Part shown: positions 1-12,258 of the stretch, one piece after another
Layout of the letters: the number at the start of each line of letters is the position of its first letter
How positions within the stretch are numbered: the first letter of the stretch is position 1
From: Acanthosoma haemorrhoidale
Lineage: Eukaryota > Arthropoda > Insecta > Hemiptera > Acanthosomatidae
Direction: 5' to 3'
DNA length: 64,000 nt
Assembly (NCBI GenBank): GCA_930367205.1
Contig: OV884009.1
Span: 36,341,841 to 36,405,840 of the forward strand
Program-made: the position numbers and the translations under genes
Notes under the pieces: model-generated
What the model was told of the DNA's origin: nothing
Database searches by the model: none
The model's input: the letters and a program-made list of their open reading frames with translations, nothing else

Positions 1-499
1 ATCATTTTTTTAATTGGTCAGAAATGTCCTTAGGAAATTGTATTTATATTAAGCATCATTAACCTTGAAATGCTATGTGATAAATGTATAAAATATGCTA
101 CTCATAAAAATGTGAAACATTGTACTGCCACTAACCTTATGAACCCTAAACCATTTATAAATACATAAATATTATAGACTTGTATGTAACATCTAAAATT
201 AAGAATATTATTTTTGAAACTAATGTATCCTACCTTTTGTTCTTACCTGAAACTAATATAGTTAAATCAAAGTCACCCACCCCTTTATCCACAGTATTCC
301 TGGTCCCCCTCACCATCACACTGAAGTACTTTTCTGTTGTTTGTGTAATTATTATGAATCCTTCGATAATGTTTTGTATCTACATGTATAAGTTATGTGT
401 GAAGCTACTTTAATTCAATTTTTTTCACCTAATTATCCCAACAAATTGTCATTAATAAATAACAATATGGTATTATATGGAAATACAGTGGCCATAAGA

Positions 500-1101
500 T
501 TGTCCTTAGTCCACTGAAAATATTAATACTTCTTCTTTTCTGGAGGAGCCACGATGTCTTCATCAGATAGTAAAGAAGCTTCTGGGCTACTCACTTCAGC
601 TACAATAGCTTCTACAAGTCCTCAGTCTCATCCACCTGCTGAGTTTGAATTCCTGAAGGTCTGGGTCTAAATCTACTTCTTTATATGAACTGGAGATATC
701 GCTTTCATCCCGAAATAGCTGTTCATAAGCATCTCCCTCAACTCAACTGTAAATTGCTTTCCACTCTTCGTAAAATAAAATACAAAAATTTTAAAGTATT
801 TACAAACATAAGCGCCCTAAGGACCAAACACCTAAGCCAAAACAGGACTATGCCCTCTGATGTGCCAGGGACTTAAACAGGTTCGAGATCTTGTCAAAAA
901 TATTGACAAGGGTTCATGGTGCTTTCCACCAGACAGAGCTGAGAAAGCAGATCATACTGCAGACGCCATCTAGCCACGGGGCCTCAGTTCAGCAGCCTCT
1001 TACTCAGAAGAGTGCTCCCTTCAAAGCCACTATAGTTGCTTCGCGCACAGAGAGCCTACGGGCCTAAGCCACTAAAGTGGCTTTGTGCAGTTAAAGAGTT
1101 A
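500..1101 (-). mobile_element. piggyBac-like element end (relic)
   Basis: Read on the minus strand, this block starts at a TTAA at 1098-1101 followed by a terminal CTCTTTAACTGC, which resembles piggyBac-type termini next to their TTAA target. Short inverted motifs (CCACTTTAGTGG) sit just inside. Further in, the minus strand carries a short acidic stretch (LLSDEDIVAPPEKKK) like the N-terminal region of piggyBac transposases, in broken frames. No second terminus was found to the left, so this is a truncated end. The family assignment is inference from the target and N-terminal look. Confidence 0.4.
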
Positions 1102-2569
1102 AGGAAACATTTCAGGAATTATAAACCGGAAACTATAACATGTTACCTGTATTTCCATATTCTGTAATTGCATTATCTATTTTTAGTAGATAATACATAA
1201 TTAGTAGGAGTATATCTGTTGTCAATCCATATATATTATCCCTAAATTGTAAAGCCTCAAATTTACACGAGTGATTGCAACTGCAACTTTCAGCCCTGGT
1301 ATCCACCAGTTTATTTATATACTTTATTCTCGATGAACCTGAATTTTCAGCAGGTAGGGCTTAGTGATTAAAAACCAATTGAACTAGTGCTGATTCTCCA
1401 TATTTTGTTGGAATAGTGTATAGTCAACAATTTTAAGTAGATAGTGTATAGTCCTATCCCAGCCTCACCCATTCACTCTTGAACATTCATTAGTCTGTAT
1501 TAAGTACTAGATCTTATAATTAAATGTAGATTTGCTATTAATAAAGGTTTTTTTAGCTCTCTTGATTGAATTAGTATTTTAATGCCTCTGATGTTTTCCA
1601 GTCTCAACAACCTTTCATATTCATATTTCAGAATACTTTGGCTAATAAGCAAATGTTGTCAAGGAAATCTTCTATCTGTTTCTCTACAATCTCCCAATAG
1701 TGGGCCTTTGACCCAGGAATTACCTTATTCAGGGCAAAAACAAAGAGAAAAAGGTTGTGTAGGTAATTAATAAGACACTCATTAACTTCACATTACTGTT
1801 TATTATATATCACCCATGCGGTCTGATAACATGACTTGTTTTCTCGACTGCTACTTCGAGGTTACAATTTACAAAGAGGTCCTAGTACAAAGAAGTTCTG
1901 TATCTTAGAGACTGACTAGATTCAAACAATAATTGATACCTCAAGTCCCTACAGTTGTATCCTTGGTAGACTCCTCAACAGATATAAAGTCTTGGTATAA
2001 TTTTTCACTATGCAAAACTCTTATAGTATACATCTTTAATGATATTTGGTATATTGATAGAGGTTTGTTACTCAGATAAGGTTTAAAAAATACATCGTGT
2101 TTGACAGTGCCTTATTGCTTTCTCAAAATCTGTCTAAAAGAGATTCCTTTACTCTATGATCTGCTCTAGCAGATTTCAGAATGGTACTGACAGTATTATG
2201 TAAGTTGGCATTATGTCAGCTTACTTGAATTTAGTCCAAATCATCTTGAATTTTGAGTGAAACAGCTTGGAGCTTGGAGGTCTCTAAGTTATCATTCTGT
2301 AGTTCTAACTACTAACCAAGCCATGGAAAGGGCTTTAATTATCTAACATCACAAAATTATTTATTAACTTTTAACAGGTTAAGCACTGAGCCTATTTTGA
2401 CTTCCTTACTCTTACGATTGTATGTGAACTGCCCGAAAAGTATACTGTAAGTCACTGGTGACTGACATGGTGCTTAACGTGTTCTATAAACTATCTATAT
2501 TTACTTCAAGGAAACCATTTGATGTTAATTAATTTTTATTTTATTGTTATTAATTTTTTGTTTTAAATG
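1102..2569. other. AT-rich non-coding stretch, no gene recognised
   Basis: No recognisable gene. A possible exon at about 1605-1758 (acceptor after ATGTTTTCCAG, one open frame) was seen but has no recognisable product and a poor donor, so it is not called. It could belong to the plus-strand gene whose later exons lie at 4001 and 8600. Confidence 0.4.
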
Positions 2570-3200
2570 CTATGAAAACTCAGGCTATTGTTATAGGCTC
2601 CAGTTCCCTCCTCAGAAACTATGCTGACACTCCTGCCTTATTCCTAAATGACCAGCCTGTCACTGTACTGGAAACCTCTTATTTCCCAAATTTCCTGATG
2701 GTCAATAGCTACCCTTAAACTATTCAATTTTTCTCGCCATCTGCTTCCTCAGCAGCCTAAATGTCCTCTCCTGGTATCCTTCCTCACTTTGACTATGGCT
2801 CTGTGGTCTACAGGGGTTTTGTCGGTGGGGCTGGGGTACTGGTTGAAATGAGTCATCCGTCGTTTTGTCAGATTTGTTCATAAAACACGGTGTTCCCTTG
2901 TATCATATTTCTGTGACAAGATATGGTGGCTCTTCCTCTCCTTCCATAAAAAATACTTCCTTCTTTCATACCTTTACGAACTATTCAGGCTCGTAACTCT
3001 CCTTATCATACAGTTTAAAATCCTCAGTCTACCCCAGGACACAAGAGCTCGCCTTTTTAACCTTTATATCCCATCCCACAGAACCACTCATTTCTTGCTT
3101 GCTCCAGGAATTAACTCTCTCTCAATATCTGTCTTGCTTAATCCTTATGTACTTTTAAAACCCTCCTTACTACTAAGGTGCTTGCTAACCTGGGATATTT
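2570..3200 (+). mobile_element. LINE reverse-transcriptase relic (L2/CR1-like)
   Basis: Broken plus-strand frames resemble the part of a non-LTR retrotransposon reverse transcriptase that follows the palm domain: KTQAIVIGSSSLL, then LPHFDYGSVVY, then a C-terminal stretch. The LP.FDYG.VVY segment is typical of this family. Several stops and frameshifts make it a dead copy. Related relics lie at 6.9, 20.6, 40.5 and 41.5 kb in the same orientation. Confidence 0.55.
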
Positions 3201-3985
3201 GTATTCTTTTTTATTATTACTGCTATCTTATTTTATTATTAGTTAAAAAAAATTATATATAATTACTACCATTTTACTGTTGAAAACCCACAGCTGCAAT
3301 TTTTTTAAATAATGACCACTAATATTTATGTATTTAATTTTAATTAATAGTAATAATGTCCCCACTTCTTATTTTTCATTTGAACAAAATTATTTTATTT
3401 TCTCCCTCTAAGCGATCTATTGTCTCTAACATGGTCCCAGAATAAAGATATTTTGTCTATTCTATTCTGTGTCAAAAGTTCATACATAAATAAATCTGAT
3501 TAAAATTTAACTTGTTTTCATCTTGCAAGCCCAATAACTCTCACTCATGTTCTGTAATAATACTATTTCAACATCACCTATATTTCTTTTCGTTATAAAA
3601 TATTGCAACTAAAATTTAATGAATTTATAATTCCTTCTGAATCTCAGGCTGACACAAGTACAATCAGTTATCTTGATGTTCTCTGTGTTAAATCATTCTT
3701 ATATACTTTTAATATTCATTTGTTTCGTTTTTTCAGCAAAATTAAATTTCACTTTCTATTTACATTTATTTTGACCCTGTATTCTATCCTATAATATGTA
3801 CATAAATAATCAAATGTATAAATATAAAATAGCAACAAAACTGGTTACGTAAAACTATTTGTTATAGGAGTGTATTTTGTTAATAATTTATGAAAAGTAT
3901 AAGATATGTTAAATGGGGATTTTTAATTTTTTTTTTGTTCATTATTAATTTAAAATTATTTGCATTGTCCTGAATGAATAAAAAC
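3201..3985. other. AT-rich intronic or intergenic DNA
   Basis: AT-rich, low-complexity sequence without recognisable coding or repeat structure. It leads into a polypyrimidine tract and the acceptor of the exon at 4001, so it is probably an intron of that gene. Confidence 0.4.
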
Positions 3986-4000
3986 GTTTTTCTTTTTTAG

Positions 4001-7000
4001 GCAGAGCTTGAAGGAGGTATTAACCAAGAACTGGTTAGTAGATTAAATATTGCTATTAAACAACTTTATTCCAGATTTTATACTCAAGACACTTTAACAA
4101 AAGAATGGGATAAAAATTCTGTTGGCTGTCGTTGTTGCTGGAAAAGTCGTGCTCCTCAGCGAGCCAATACTTGTGTCCAAAGATTGAGAGACTCTTGGCA
4201 ACATATGATTCGAGATAGAGCAACCAGAAGCTTGACATACAATGATGAACAGTTTCATGTTTTAGAAAGAATGAAGGTAATAACTGTCTATAAACTTAAA
4301 CGATTGTGTAATGTAGATTGAGTAAATAATTTTGTATTTATTGTAGCTGCTATATTTAACTCAGTATCAGGTATGGGATTTATTTCTCTTTATATTTACA
4401 TTTTTAACTTATAGTAAGGGGTAGTCAGCTTATTTGGAGGCTAGCCAGGTATCAGTAAAGTGGTTCTTCTGTAGTCAGATTCAGAAGAGGAAGTTCTAGT
4501 TTTGATACTTATTCACTGGAAGATTCCTTGTCCTTTATACTCTGTTATTATATAATAGTCATACAGATTACATTATTAGATAATGTAACCTACATTATTT
4601 TCTCAGGATTCCCTTTGGTGTCTGTTTAATATAGAATCTTGGCCAATTCACTTAATTGACATTTCTGCTTTGTTTTTCTTGATTCTTAATATATATTCCT
4701 TCAGCTATAACTCTGGTTTCTTTTTACCTAAATTGTTCTTCTGTAATCCCGATAACTCTGTTCAAGGTTTCCAGCATAGGTAGCCAGGGGTCCTCGATTC
4801 TTTTTTCCCATAATAATAATTATCAAATATTTATTTATCCTACTGTACGAGTCTGAAAGTTGGTCAGTGCTTGAAACGCGCATGAGCAAAGACGCTGAGG
4901 TTTAAATGAGGTGCTTAAAGAGAATCGTCAAAAAAACAAGAATGGACTGTGTTTAGAGTGAAATGATAAAAAAAAAAGATCCTGCAATAATAGGCCGGTT
5001 CTACACCCCTCTTATGCTACACATTATAACCTCAATGCAGTTACCCCAGTCTCTCGGTAGCATGTGTTGCCCCAGCAATGAAATGTAAATTATGTACTTA
5101 AGTTATTTGATATTATATTGTTTACATAACAAAAAAAAGCTAAAATATACAATAATCTTATTTATTAGTTCTAATTAATTATAATAATTACCTACTTTTC
5201 TTATGTAAGCTAAATTATTTTGATTGTTTTAAATCAATATTTTTAAAATTAGATGGATTTGTTGGATTGTACATGAATTAATGTTTCACTTCAGAGTTCA
5301 CCCCCCCCCCCCTCAATAAAAAGAACTAGTAAAAAAATGGACCGCCTAGAAGGCTCACAGGGATGAGGTGATATCAGGAAGTCAGCCACGGTGTCACTAA
5401 TGGAGATGCGTTATTTTTTGTTTGAACTGGATATTCATACTTTAGTGCGTGCTATATGAAACTACTCTTCAGGAGAAGCAAACTCATGAATGATATAGTT
5501 AGGAGGCTTTGAATGGTAGTTAGTGTAATACCGTTAGTATAATCTGTTAAGAATGTCTTGGTTCACTCATGCTCTCTGGCTATTATCAATTGATTTCTAG
5601 TCATTGGAAAATTATATAGTTTTTAGAATATTTCATCTCATCGGGGATCATATTTCTTTGGGCAAGTGCCTTTTTTAAAATATATTATATAGTATCTTTT
5701 TCATATATATTCAAAAAATAATAAATAAAAGAAGTAAAACAATGACAAAATAAAATCACAAATTGTTTGCTTTCGTTTGTATAATGTATTTATTTTATCA
5801 TTGTTATGTCCATAATACAATCAATGAAACATATTTACAGAATATTCATATGAGTTACAATAATCTGTTTTAGATTCATACACAATACAGAGTTACATAT
5901 TTCATGAACAATTTGGAAGAATTAAGGTTTTAAATCCAGTTCCATTTTCACTCCTCATTGTTGTTCCTCACCCAAGTATCCTATTTGCTCTTGTTGTTAT
6001 TCTATCCTCTTGTATTTCACTTTTGTTGTTGATGGGGGAGGGGGGAGCGATGGTTAGTTTCAATGACCACCTTTATGAACCTTTTGTCCTTATGCTTTGC
6101 TACTTGAAAAATAATTTTCACACTCTCTGTCACAAATCGCTTAATAAATGTGTCTGATTTGATGTTACTTAATTGCATAATTCAAATGATGAAAGCACAC
6201 ACTTCTTGGGTAATAAGTTAGGATAAGCTAATCCTATTCTTCTACACATTTCTCACTTAGTAATTCCCCAGACTAGCACTTATATAAAATTGTATAAATC
6301 TCAGATACCTGTATCCTATCAGCTCACGATCTCCATATCATTAATGCTGCTAGTGGGTCAAGTTTATATTTGCCATCTTCAATATCTGCCCACAAATCAG
6401 TTATAATGTATATTTGTTTGTTATTGTTTCACTTGAGAATGGCAATGTGATTGCTTTAAAAGCGCTAGAGCACATACAAAATACTGAGTTCGGGCAGACA
6501 TTGTTGTTGATGAAAATCGACATATCCTAAAATCTTTATGCTGCACGTTCCTCTTCCAGAAATATTACCTACTCCAGCCTCAATTCTGTAACTGGTTGGT
6601 GTGACCATTCAATCTAATATAGAGATGATACAATGAAACTTCATATATTCCTTCCTTTACATACGTTGATCCTATGCCCAACTTTCTTATTGCCAACCTC
6701 CTCTCAATCCCTACCAAGCAGTTCCTCTCAAACCTTTCTGAGCCCAAAAACCCCAGCTCCTTGGATAAAATAGGGAAATAAAATACCTAAACAGCCAGAA
6801 GAAGGTTTTCTACATCCAGTACCCTAAAAGAATCCTGCACAACCAAACCCAGTCCAAAATCTGTTTTGCCCAATCACAATTCTTTCAAGAGTTTCGGATC
6901 AGAACCTGACTCTTGCACTAACTGGGGCCTCCTCAACAATCGTCCCCAATAACATAAAACACCTCTAGTGTTTGCCATACTTTTCTCAATAATCTCATTT

Positions 7001-8538
7001 TCCATTTTTGTCCATTCCAACTGCTTCATCTCAACTTTCTTCTGGACCAATCTACATATCAGCAATATCAATCCAGACAACTTCTATTTCTCACAGATGA
7101 TTCAATATCTCCTTCCGACCTTATTTTCTCTATCATGAAATCAAGAACAAAATTGTTAGGTCCCAAGGCATCCCCTGAAATTCCTGAAACTATTTCTCTT
7201 TTAAATTCTTCTCACATTGCTTGGCATTTATATATCTCACTACAGATATCCACATTTCCTTTGTCCTGAAAAAGAGGAAATTAATTTTTGAAGTTACAAA
7301 CTCCACCTTCCCATTGAACTATTGCCATGTACTAATACTCTCCAATCAACTACAACCTATATTTTCCACTCGACCTGCTCTTGCCAAAATTGTGCTAGAC
7401 CTCCAATCCACCATTGATCAACACACTTCTCTCTTCAATTTAATAATTCATAATGTTGTTACTCATGATGTTTGTTTTCATTATTGTTATTATTCCTCCC
7501 ATTTGATCTATCCTTTGCACTCTTTCATTCTAATTTTCCCCCATTAATAACTCAATATTTTATCTTATACTGTTTCATCACAACTGTTAGTGAGCGTTAT
7601 TTACTTTTATTTGTTAATATTATGCTTTTGGTTCATTTTATTTCACGATATATATACGTACCCCCTTTGTACATTATAATATATTTATATATTATAATTG
7701 ATGTCAGCTAGACATATTTCTTTGTACATTTTGTTTATTCTTAGGGGATTATATCCTGAAATAATTATTTAATTTCATTTTTCATTCTTGTCCCTTAACA
7801 AGTTAATAAAGATGAGGGCATTGATCATCATAATACATCATTGGCATCTCTGGGGGATAATGACACAAAATTATTTATCGTAACGGGTGTTATCTAAATA
7901 AAAAAAAATATATATTTAACTAGGTCATTAATGATACGAAGGATTGCATGCAGGTTAGGAAGTTACCTATCTAAAAATTACATCATTTTCTTCATCTGAG
8001 GACTTTATACATCATGTATTCAGAATAGAGCTATTATATTCAAGCTATTAGTATACCTATCCCTTCCCATTTTTATCAATTTATTGGTTAATTTTGATTC
8101 TAAATAATTATTTATAATTATTTGAGGCATTATCAATTTTTTGTGTTGATTTTACACCCAAAACATTTAGAGCAATAATTAACCATTATAGTCTTGTCCA
8201 TTATAGGATTTTCAAATTCTATAGAGAAAAAAAACAAACTATCCCTAGTATGAATTCAAATTGATGGTTTTCCGCCACTGCCAGACCAGTTTTCAATGAT
8301 CAAAAATTATTGACTTTTCTTTTTCTTTTTTTTATCGTGAGTTCGTTGTTAGCCATGTATATAAAGGAGTAGAAGGGTTTGTTGGGAGATTGGTTTAGAT
8401 GAATGAGTGTCGCCATCTACCCCAAAATAGATACTACTTACTGGCTTCCTAATTTGGCCATATTCCATTCCATAAAATATAGCTGGACATTGTTTTACAG
8501 AATATTCATGACTTGCCAGCTCAATTTGCTAGGAATTT

Positions 8539-8597
<59 letters not shown>

Positions 8598-9010
8598 AGA
8601 TGGATGTAATGGGTACAAACTTGCTAAAAAATTTATTGGAGCAAGAAGTTGTTTTATCAGTTGTTCAAACTGCAGACTGCTTAGCAGATTGGTATAAAAT
8701 GGCTCAAACTATTTATTTGCAAGGAAAAATTTTGGATAAAGATGTTGACGATTCAAAAAAAAGCTTAGAGAAGTTTTTTTTACGCATGGAAGAAAGTGAT
8801 AAAATTTTCTATGATGATGGTAATAATGTAGGGTTAATACGTCCTATAATACAGCATGAAGGAAGAATTATTAAAGGACAAGATGTAAGGTCATTTAAAA
8901 CCAAAATATGTGAAATTCATAATACTCAAGAAGAAATTGACTCTTTGATAAAAGAAAATTCACAAATAGTTGATATGTTTCAAAGCATTGCTGACAAAAT
9001 CAGCCAATAA
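4001..9010 (+). CDS. Unrecognised gene, last two coding exons
   Basis: Two exons join in frame. Exon A is 4001-4276: acceptor CTTTTTTAG before it and donor ATGAAG/GTAATA after it, 92 codons without a stop. Exon B is 8601-9010: acceptor TTTTTGCAG, start MDVMGTNLLKNLLEQ, ending in TAA at 9008-9010 after SIADKISQ. The two phases match at codon boundaries. Together they encode about 228 residues, mostly helical and charged, with a cysteine-rich patch (GCRCCWK) in exon A and heptad-like spacing in exon B, so a coiled-coil or helical-bundle protein is plausible. I do not recognise the family. A polyadenylation signal AATAAA lies at 9131-9136. Exon A is open at its 5' end, so more upstream exons are expected. 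Exon B could also start at its own ATG. The 4.3-kb intron holds RTE and L2-like LINE relics and ends in an unusually long T run. Confidence 0.65.
4840..5000 (+). mobile_element. RTE/Jockey-type LINE C-terminal relic
   Basis: One frame gives ESWSVLETRMSKDAEV followed after a stop by RCLKRIVKKTRMDCV, matching the familiar GSETW...RRIVGKTRRDRI stretch at the C-terminus of many insect non-LTR retrotransposon polymerases. It has stops and is short. It lies in the intron of the plus-strand gene. Confidence 0.45.
6870..7560 (+). mobile_element. LINE reverse-transcriptase relic (L2/CR1-like)
   Basis: Plus-strand frames contain an ordered set of reverse-transcriptase landmarks: an SPSDLIFSIMKS stretch, GPKASPEIPETISLLN where the family has DGIP..FLK, a TFPLSWK-like segment, then NQLQPIFSTRPALAKI and a QSTIDQHTSLFNLI stretch like HSTTTALF. 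Several stops and shifts interrupt them. It lies within the intron between exons at 4001 and 8601. Confidence 0.6.
8541..8596 (+). repeat. Long poly-T tract at a splice acceptor
   Basis: About 55 consecutive T residues run directly into GCAG at 8597-8600, the acceptor of the last exon of the plus-strand gene. It doubles as an extreme polypyrimidine tract. It may be an inverted poly-A tail of a retroposed sequence or an expanded homopolymer; length is likely variable and hard to sequence. Confidence 0.75.
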
Positions 9011-10473
9011 TTATTTATCTGTTTCTGTTCATATATGTATATAATTATTTATATTGCTAAAAGAGACATTCTACAAATTAATTTTTTATATGAATTATAC
9101 TGTTTGAAATAGTAAAATGTAACAATCATGAATAAAAGTTTAGTCCTTAGTATTAAGCAAAATTTGTGTAAATAAGTGTAAATAATGCAGATAAAAATGT
9201 TTTTATTACGTGAAATGTTGTTTTTTATTTTCATTAGAAAAATATGTTCTGGGCTGGAAAAAAAATACATATTTTTATAATTATTTATTTACAACTGTTT
9301 CCATCCTTATTCATCATTATAATGTACAATATATATTTTACACATCACAATATTGAGGTAAAACAAAAAAAAAAAAATGATCCATACATATTAACATAAA
9401 ATTGAGGTTAAAAAAAAAAAAAAAAAAAAAATGATCCATATATATTAACATAAATACTTTTCTTTCTTTAAATAGATAAAAAAAAATGTATTTTAAAAAA
9501 CCTTAAATGAGTTGAGTACAAATCAAAAACCTGATCATATCTCTAATTCTAGTTTATGAACATGAAATTATTTTACTTGAGAATTATTTGTATAAATAAA
9601 CAAAGTATTGACATTGGACAATAGCATTGAGTGCAAATTTTTGTGTCCTTGCAGGTTGAGAAATTTCTAATATTTAAATAATATTGTGACTATTCTTACA
9701 CTTTGTAAATTTGCATTAGTTTTACAGCTTGCACTCAACCAGTTAATGCCCCCTTACACTTCATCCTAGTCACACGATCTAGATGTTTCACTTGAGGAAA
9801 CCATATTAGTACATTGCTTACTGTAGTTCCAGAAATATACATTGATAAACAATAATAAATAAGTCTCTTTATAATGAGATTTGCCAAGGAATGCATACCT
9901 TGCGCTGATCAGTGCATTATGTTACCAATAATTAGTACTTATATAAATTTAATGCCATAACACATTCTTTTTGACTCAATTTCTAGCTATGTTGCTTTTT
10001 ATAAAATATATTTAATTTAACCTCAAATCACCTAAAACAGTCTTGTAGATAATAAAAACAAAAATAATTTTCACAAATTTAGTATATCTAAAGCACTAAA
10101 AGAATAATATTTATATGCAAAGCGCATTCACAAAAAGATAATTATAAAATATTGAAATAATTACAATGGTGTTAAATGAGATCGATAAAATGTTGTTTGA
10201 TTTAATATAAACATTTTTTGGAACTCGATATTCTTTTTAACATCCTAAATGTGACATATTTTTATGTTGGTGGTAATCTTGTTAAGTAACTTTGGCCTGC
10301 ATAGCAATACAAATTTCTCTACCAAAATTTTTATTGCTATGAGCATAATTTAAATGCATTACTACTAAGTTCAAATAGTTTCTAGAGCTAAATAGGCATA
10401 CTAAAGATTTTAATGGTGAATTTGTGATATAAAGTAAGCCAGATAATGAACACAGTAACAAATTGATATTTCA
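9011..10473. other. Space between two convergent genes
   Basis: Holds the 3' ends of the plus-strand gene (AATAAA 9131-9136) and of the POMGNT2-like gene (minus-strand AATAAA at 10330-10335). The rest is AT-rich, with the A-rich tandem duplication listed separately; no other gene seen. Confidence 0.5.
9352..9452. repeat. Tandem duplication of a 50-bp A-rich unit
   Basis: Two adjacent copies of a unit built as ATTGAGGT, an A run of 13 or more, then TGATCCATAYATATTAACAT. The copies (about 9352-9400 and 9402-9452) differ mainly in A-run length and one base. A simple recent tandem duplication. Confidence 0.8.
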
Positions 10474-12117
10474 CTAGCATAAAATGAATGTGTCTACGCT
10501 TTCATTGCCAAGAAAAATGCATTTAATCCAAATTTTTATCTTTGAAATCTGTGAACCCAATTTCAGTTGAAGAGAGTAATTATTTGTAAAAACAGACAAG
10601 TTTTGGTTAGATGTTTCAACCGCTATATCATAAGTAACATTAGTGTCAAAATTAATATTAAATGGGGGATCCCAATTTAGAAGCAAATCATCATTATTTC
10701 TATAACATGAGACATTTTGAACAACTCCAGGGAAAAACCATTCTTGCATGTATATTTCATTCAAATCAAGTTTTTTATGATCATCAGCGGTTTTAAATGT
10801 AAAATTAATTGTTTCCATAAAGGTTTCATCAACTAATGTATCTTGATACATTCTAGATAAAAAAAGAGGATCATTACAGCACTTAGTTGATGGGATGTTC
10901 AATTTTTCACTAAAAATATGAATTTGTTTTTCTCTATTTAAATTTGACAGTCCTCCAAAAATTGGCAGATATTCTGGATGAGGGAAAGAATTAAATTGGT
11001 TATTGTTTTCCCAAGAAAAATACCTGAACCAAATATCTGGCATCGAAGACATTACAAAAATGGGGGACACAGACTCTTTGGTTATACCATATGGAAACAT
11101 TTCTATTACAACAGAATTTTCAGGTAAAAACATTGATAAAAACATCGCTGAACCATGCATTCCAATTAAATAATTTGCTTTACTCAAAGCTCCTAATATC
11201 TCTTTTGAGCTGTTGATGGATAAATCCATATTTAATAATGTTAAAGAAATATTAAATTCTTTCTTAAAGCATTCTAAAATTACATTTTCAACATAATCTT
11301 CATTTAGTATTTTTCTATTCAATTTTCTTGCCATAAATACAGCTTGAAAATTCATGTTAAAATTGTTTATTTGAAACTGATTTAACATAAATGATCTGAA
11401 TTGTTTAAGTAATTGTACCTGATGTACTGAATTTCCTGTAGAACCTCTGCTTTGCTGAAATCCATATTGAAAAAATACACTGTCAATAGAAAGACCTACA
11501 TTTACCCTTGAAAAACAATAAGTAACTGATTTGTTTAATTTAGACAACTGAAAAGGTCTACTTTTTGAAAATCCTTCATACCATTCAATGAAATTTTCTT
11601 CATCATTTTCATCAGAAAATATAATATCATATTTCAAAATACAGTCTGTTATATTTCCAAAGCACAAGTCCCTATAAGTTGTGTATAGGGGAAAAATATC
11701 ATCATGAATTACATGCATAATATTATCAGGTTTAAATCTATGCAATAAAAAGACATCTGTTTCATAGAAAAATACATTACTGAAATTATTAGCATTGATG
11801 ATGGAAATTTTCAATGGCAAAGCTGAATGATTCAATACTGATGTTGCATATATATGTTTAAAATCATGTTTGTTATAGAGACCAGATATAACTGAATCCT
11901 TGGTTAACACAAATATGAAGTTGGAATAAAAATTATAACAAAGGTTTTTAAACATACATCTTTTGCTATTGTTTTTGTAAATACTACAATAAATAGAAGA
12001 CGATATTGCTGATTTGCTGTTTGAATGAGAAATACTGGTCTTATTATTTACTTTATACAGAAAATAAATTATTAAAACTAAAAATACAATATTTTTATGC
12101 ACGTACGAAAAACTCAT
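10474..12117 (-). CDS. POMGNT2: POMGNT2-like O-mannose beta-1,4-GlcNAc transferase
   Basis: A single uninterrupted exon of 547 codons, near the length of vertebrate POMGNT2 (580). By family knowledge the enzyme is an ER type II membrane glycosyltransferase (family GT61) that adds GlcNAc to protein-linked O-mannose, building the core M3 glycan of dystroglycan. Seen here: a hydrophobic anchor at about residues 8-25 (IVFLVLIIYFLYKV) after a short cytosolic tail; a GT61 domain with FMARKLNRKILNE and, from residue 320, MHGSAMFLSMFLPENSVVIE; and a C-terminal fibronectin-III-like domain from about residue 465 (NVSCYRNNDDLLLNWDPP). The frame stays open to GTG at 12156, but the first ATG is at 12117, giving MSFSYVHKN, and I chose it. 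No introns interrupt the coding region. Its start region is duplicated at 14313-14457. Confidence 0.85.
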   Translation of the reverse strand: MSFSYVHKNIVFLVLIIYFLYKVNNKTSISHSNSKSAISSSIYCSIYKNNSKRCMFKNLCYNFYSNFIFVLTKDSVISGLYNKHDFKHIYATSVLNHSALPLKISIINANNFSNVFFYETDVFLLHRFKPDNIMHVIHDDIFPLYTTYRDLCFGNITDCILKYDIIFSDENDEENFIEWYEGFSKSRPFQLSKLNKSVTYCFSRVNVGLSIDSVFFQYGFQQSRGSTGNSVHQVQLLKQFRSFMLNQFQINNFNMNFQAVFMARKLNRKILNEDYVENVILECFKKEFNISLTLLNMDLSINSSKEILGALSKANYLIGMHGSAMFLSMFLPENSVVIEMFPYGITKESVSPIFVMSSMPDIWFRYFSWENNNQFNSFPHPEYLPIFGGLSNLNREKQIHIFSEKLNIPSTKCCNDPLFLSRMYQDTLVDETFMETINFTFKTADDHKKLDLNEIYMQEWFFPGVVQNVSCYRNNDDLLLNWDPPFNINFDTNVTYDIAVETSNQNLSVFTNNYSLQLKLGSQISKIKIWIKCIFLGNESVDTFILC

Positions 12118-12258
12118 CAAACAAACCAAATAATGCACGATTAATACTGCAACCACATATATTCAATTTTCTTTAAGGCTGGAGATAAAAATGTTCCAAT
12201 GATCAGGATACAAAGTTCCTAAAACAATTTGTTTAGAGGTGCTTACTTACATCTATTA
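12108..12258. repeat. POMGNT2 start region, source copy of a duplicated segment
   Basis: This 151-bp segment spans the first three codons and about 140 bases upstream of the POMGNT2-like gene. It has a near-identical direct copy at 14313-14457 (a handful of substitutions and one 4-6 base gap near the right end). It therefore probably includes 5' UTR and core promoter. Confidence 0.85.

Noticed and set aside
1582..1770. Possible exon with acceptor TTTTCCAG at 1604
   Set aside because: Weak donor and no recognisable product; cannot be tied to the gene at 4001.
8513..8600. An ATG with a long Phe run leading into the exon at 8601
   Set aside because: It reads through the poly-T splice tract; the exon begins at the AG after it.
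12118..12156. Upstream 13-codon extension of the POMGNT2-like frame
   Set aside because: It begins with GTG, not ATG. The only in-frame ATG is at 12117.
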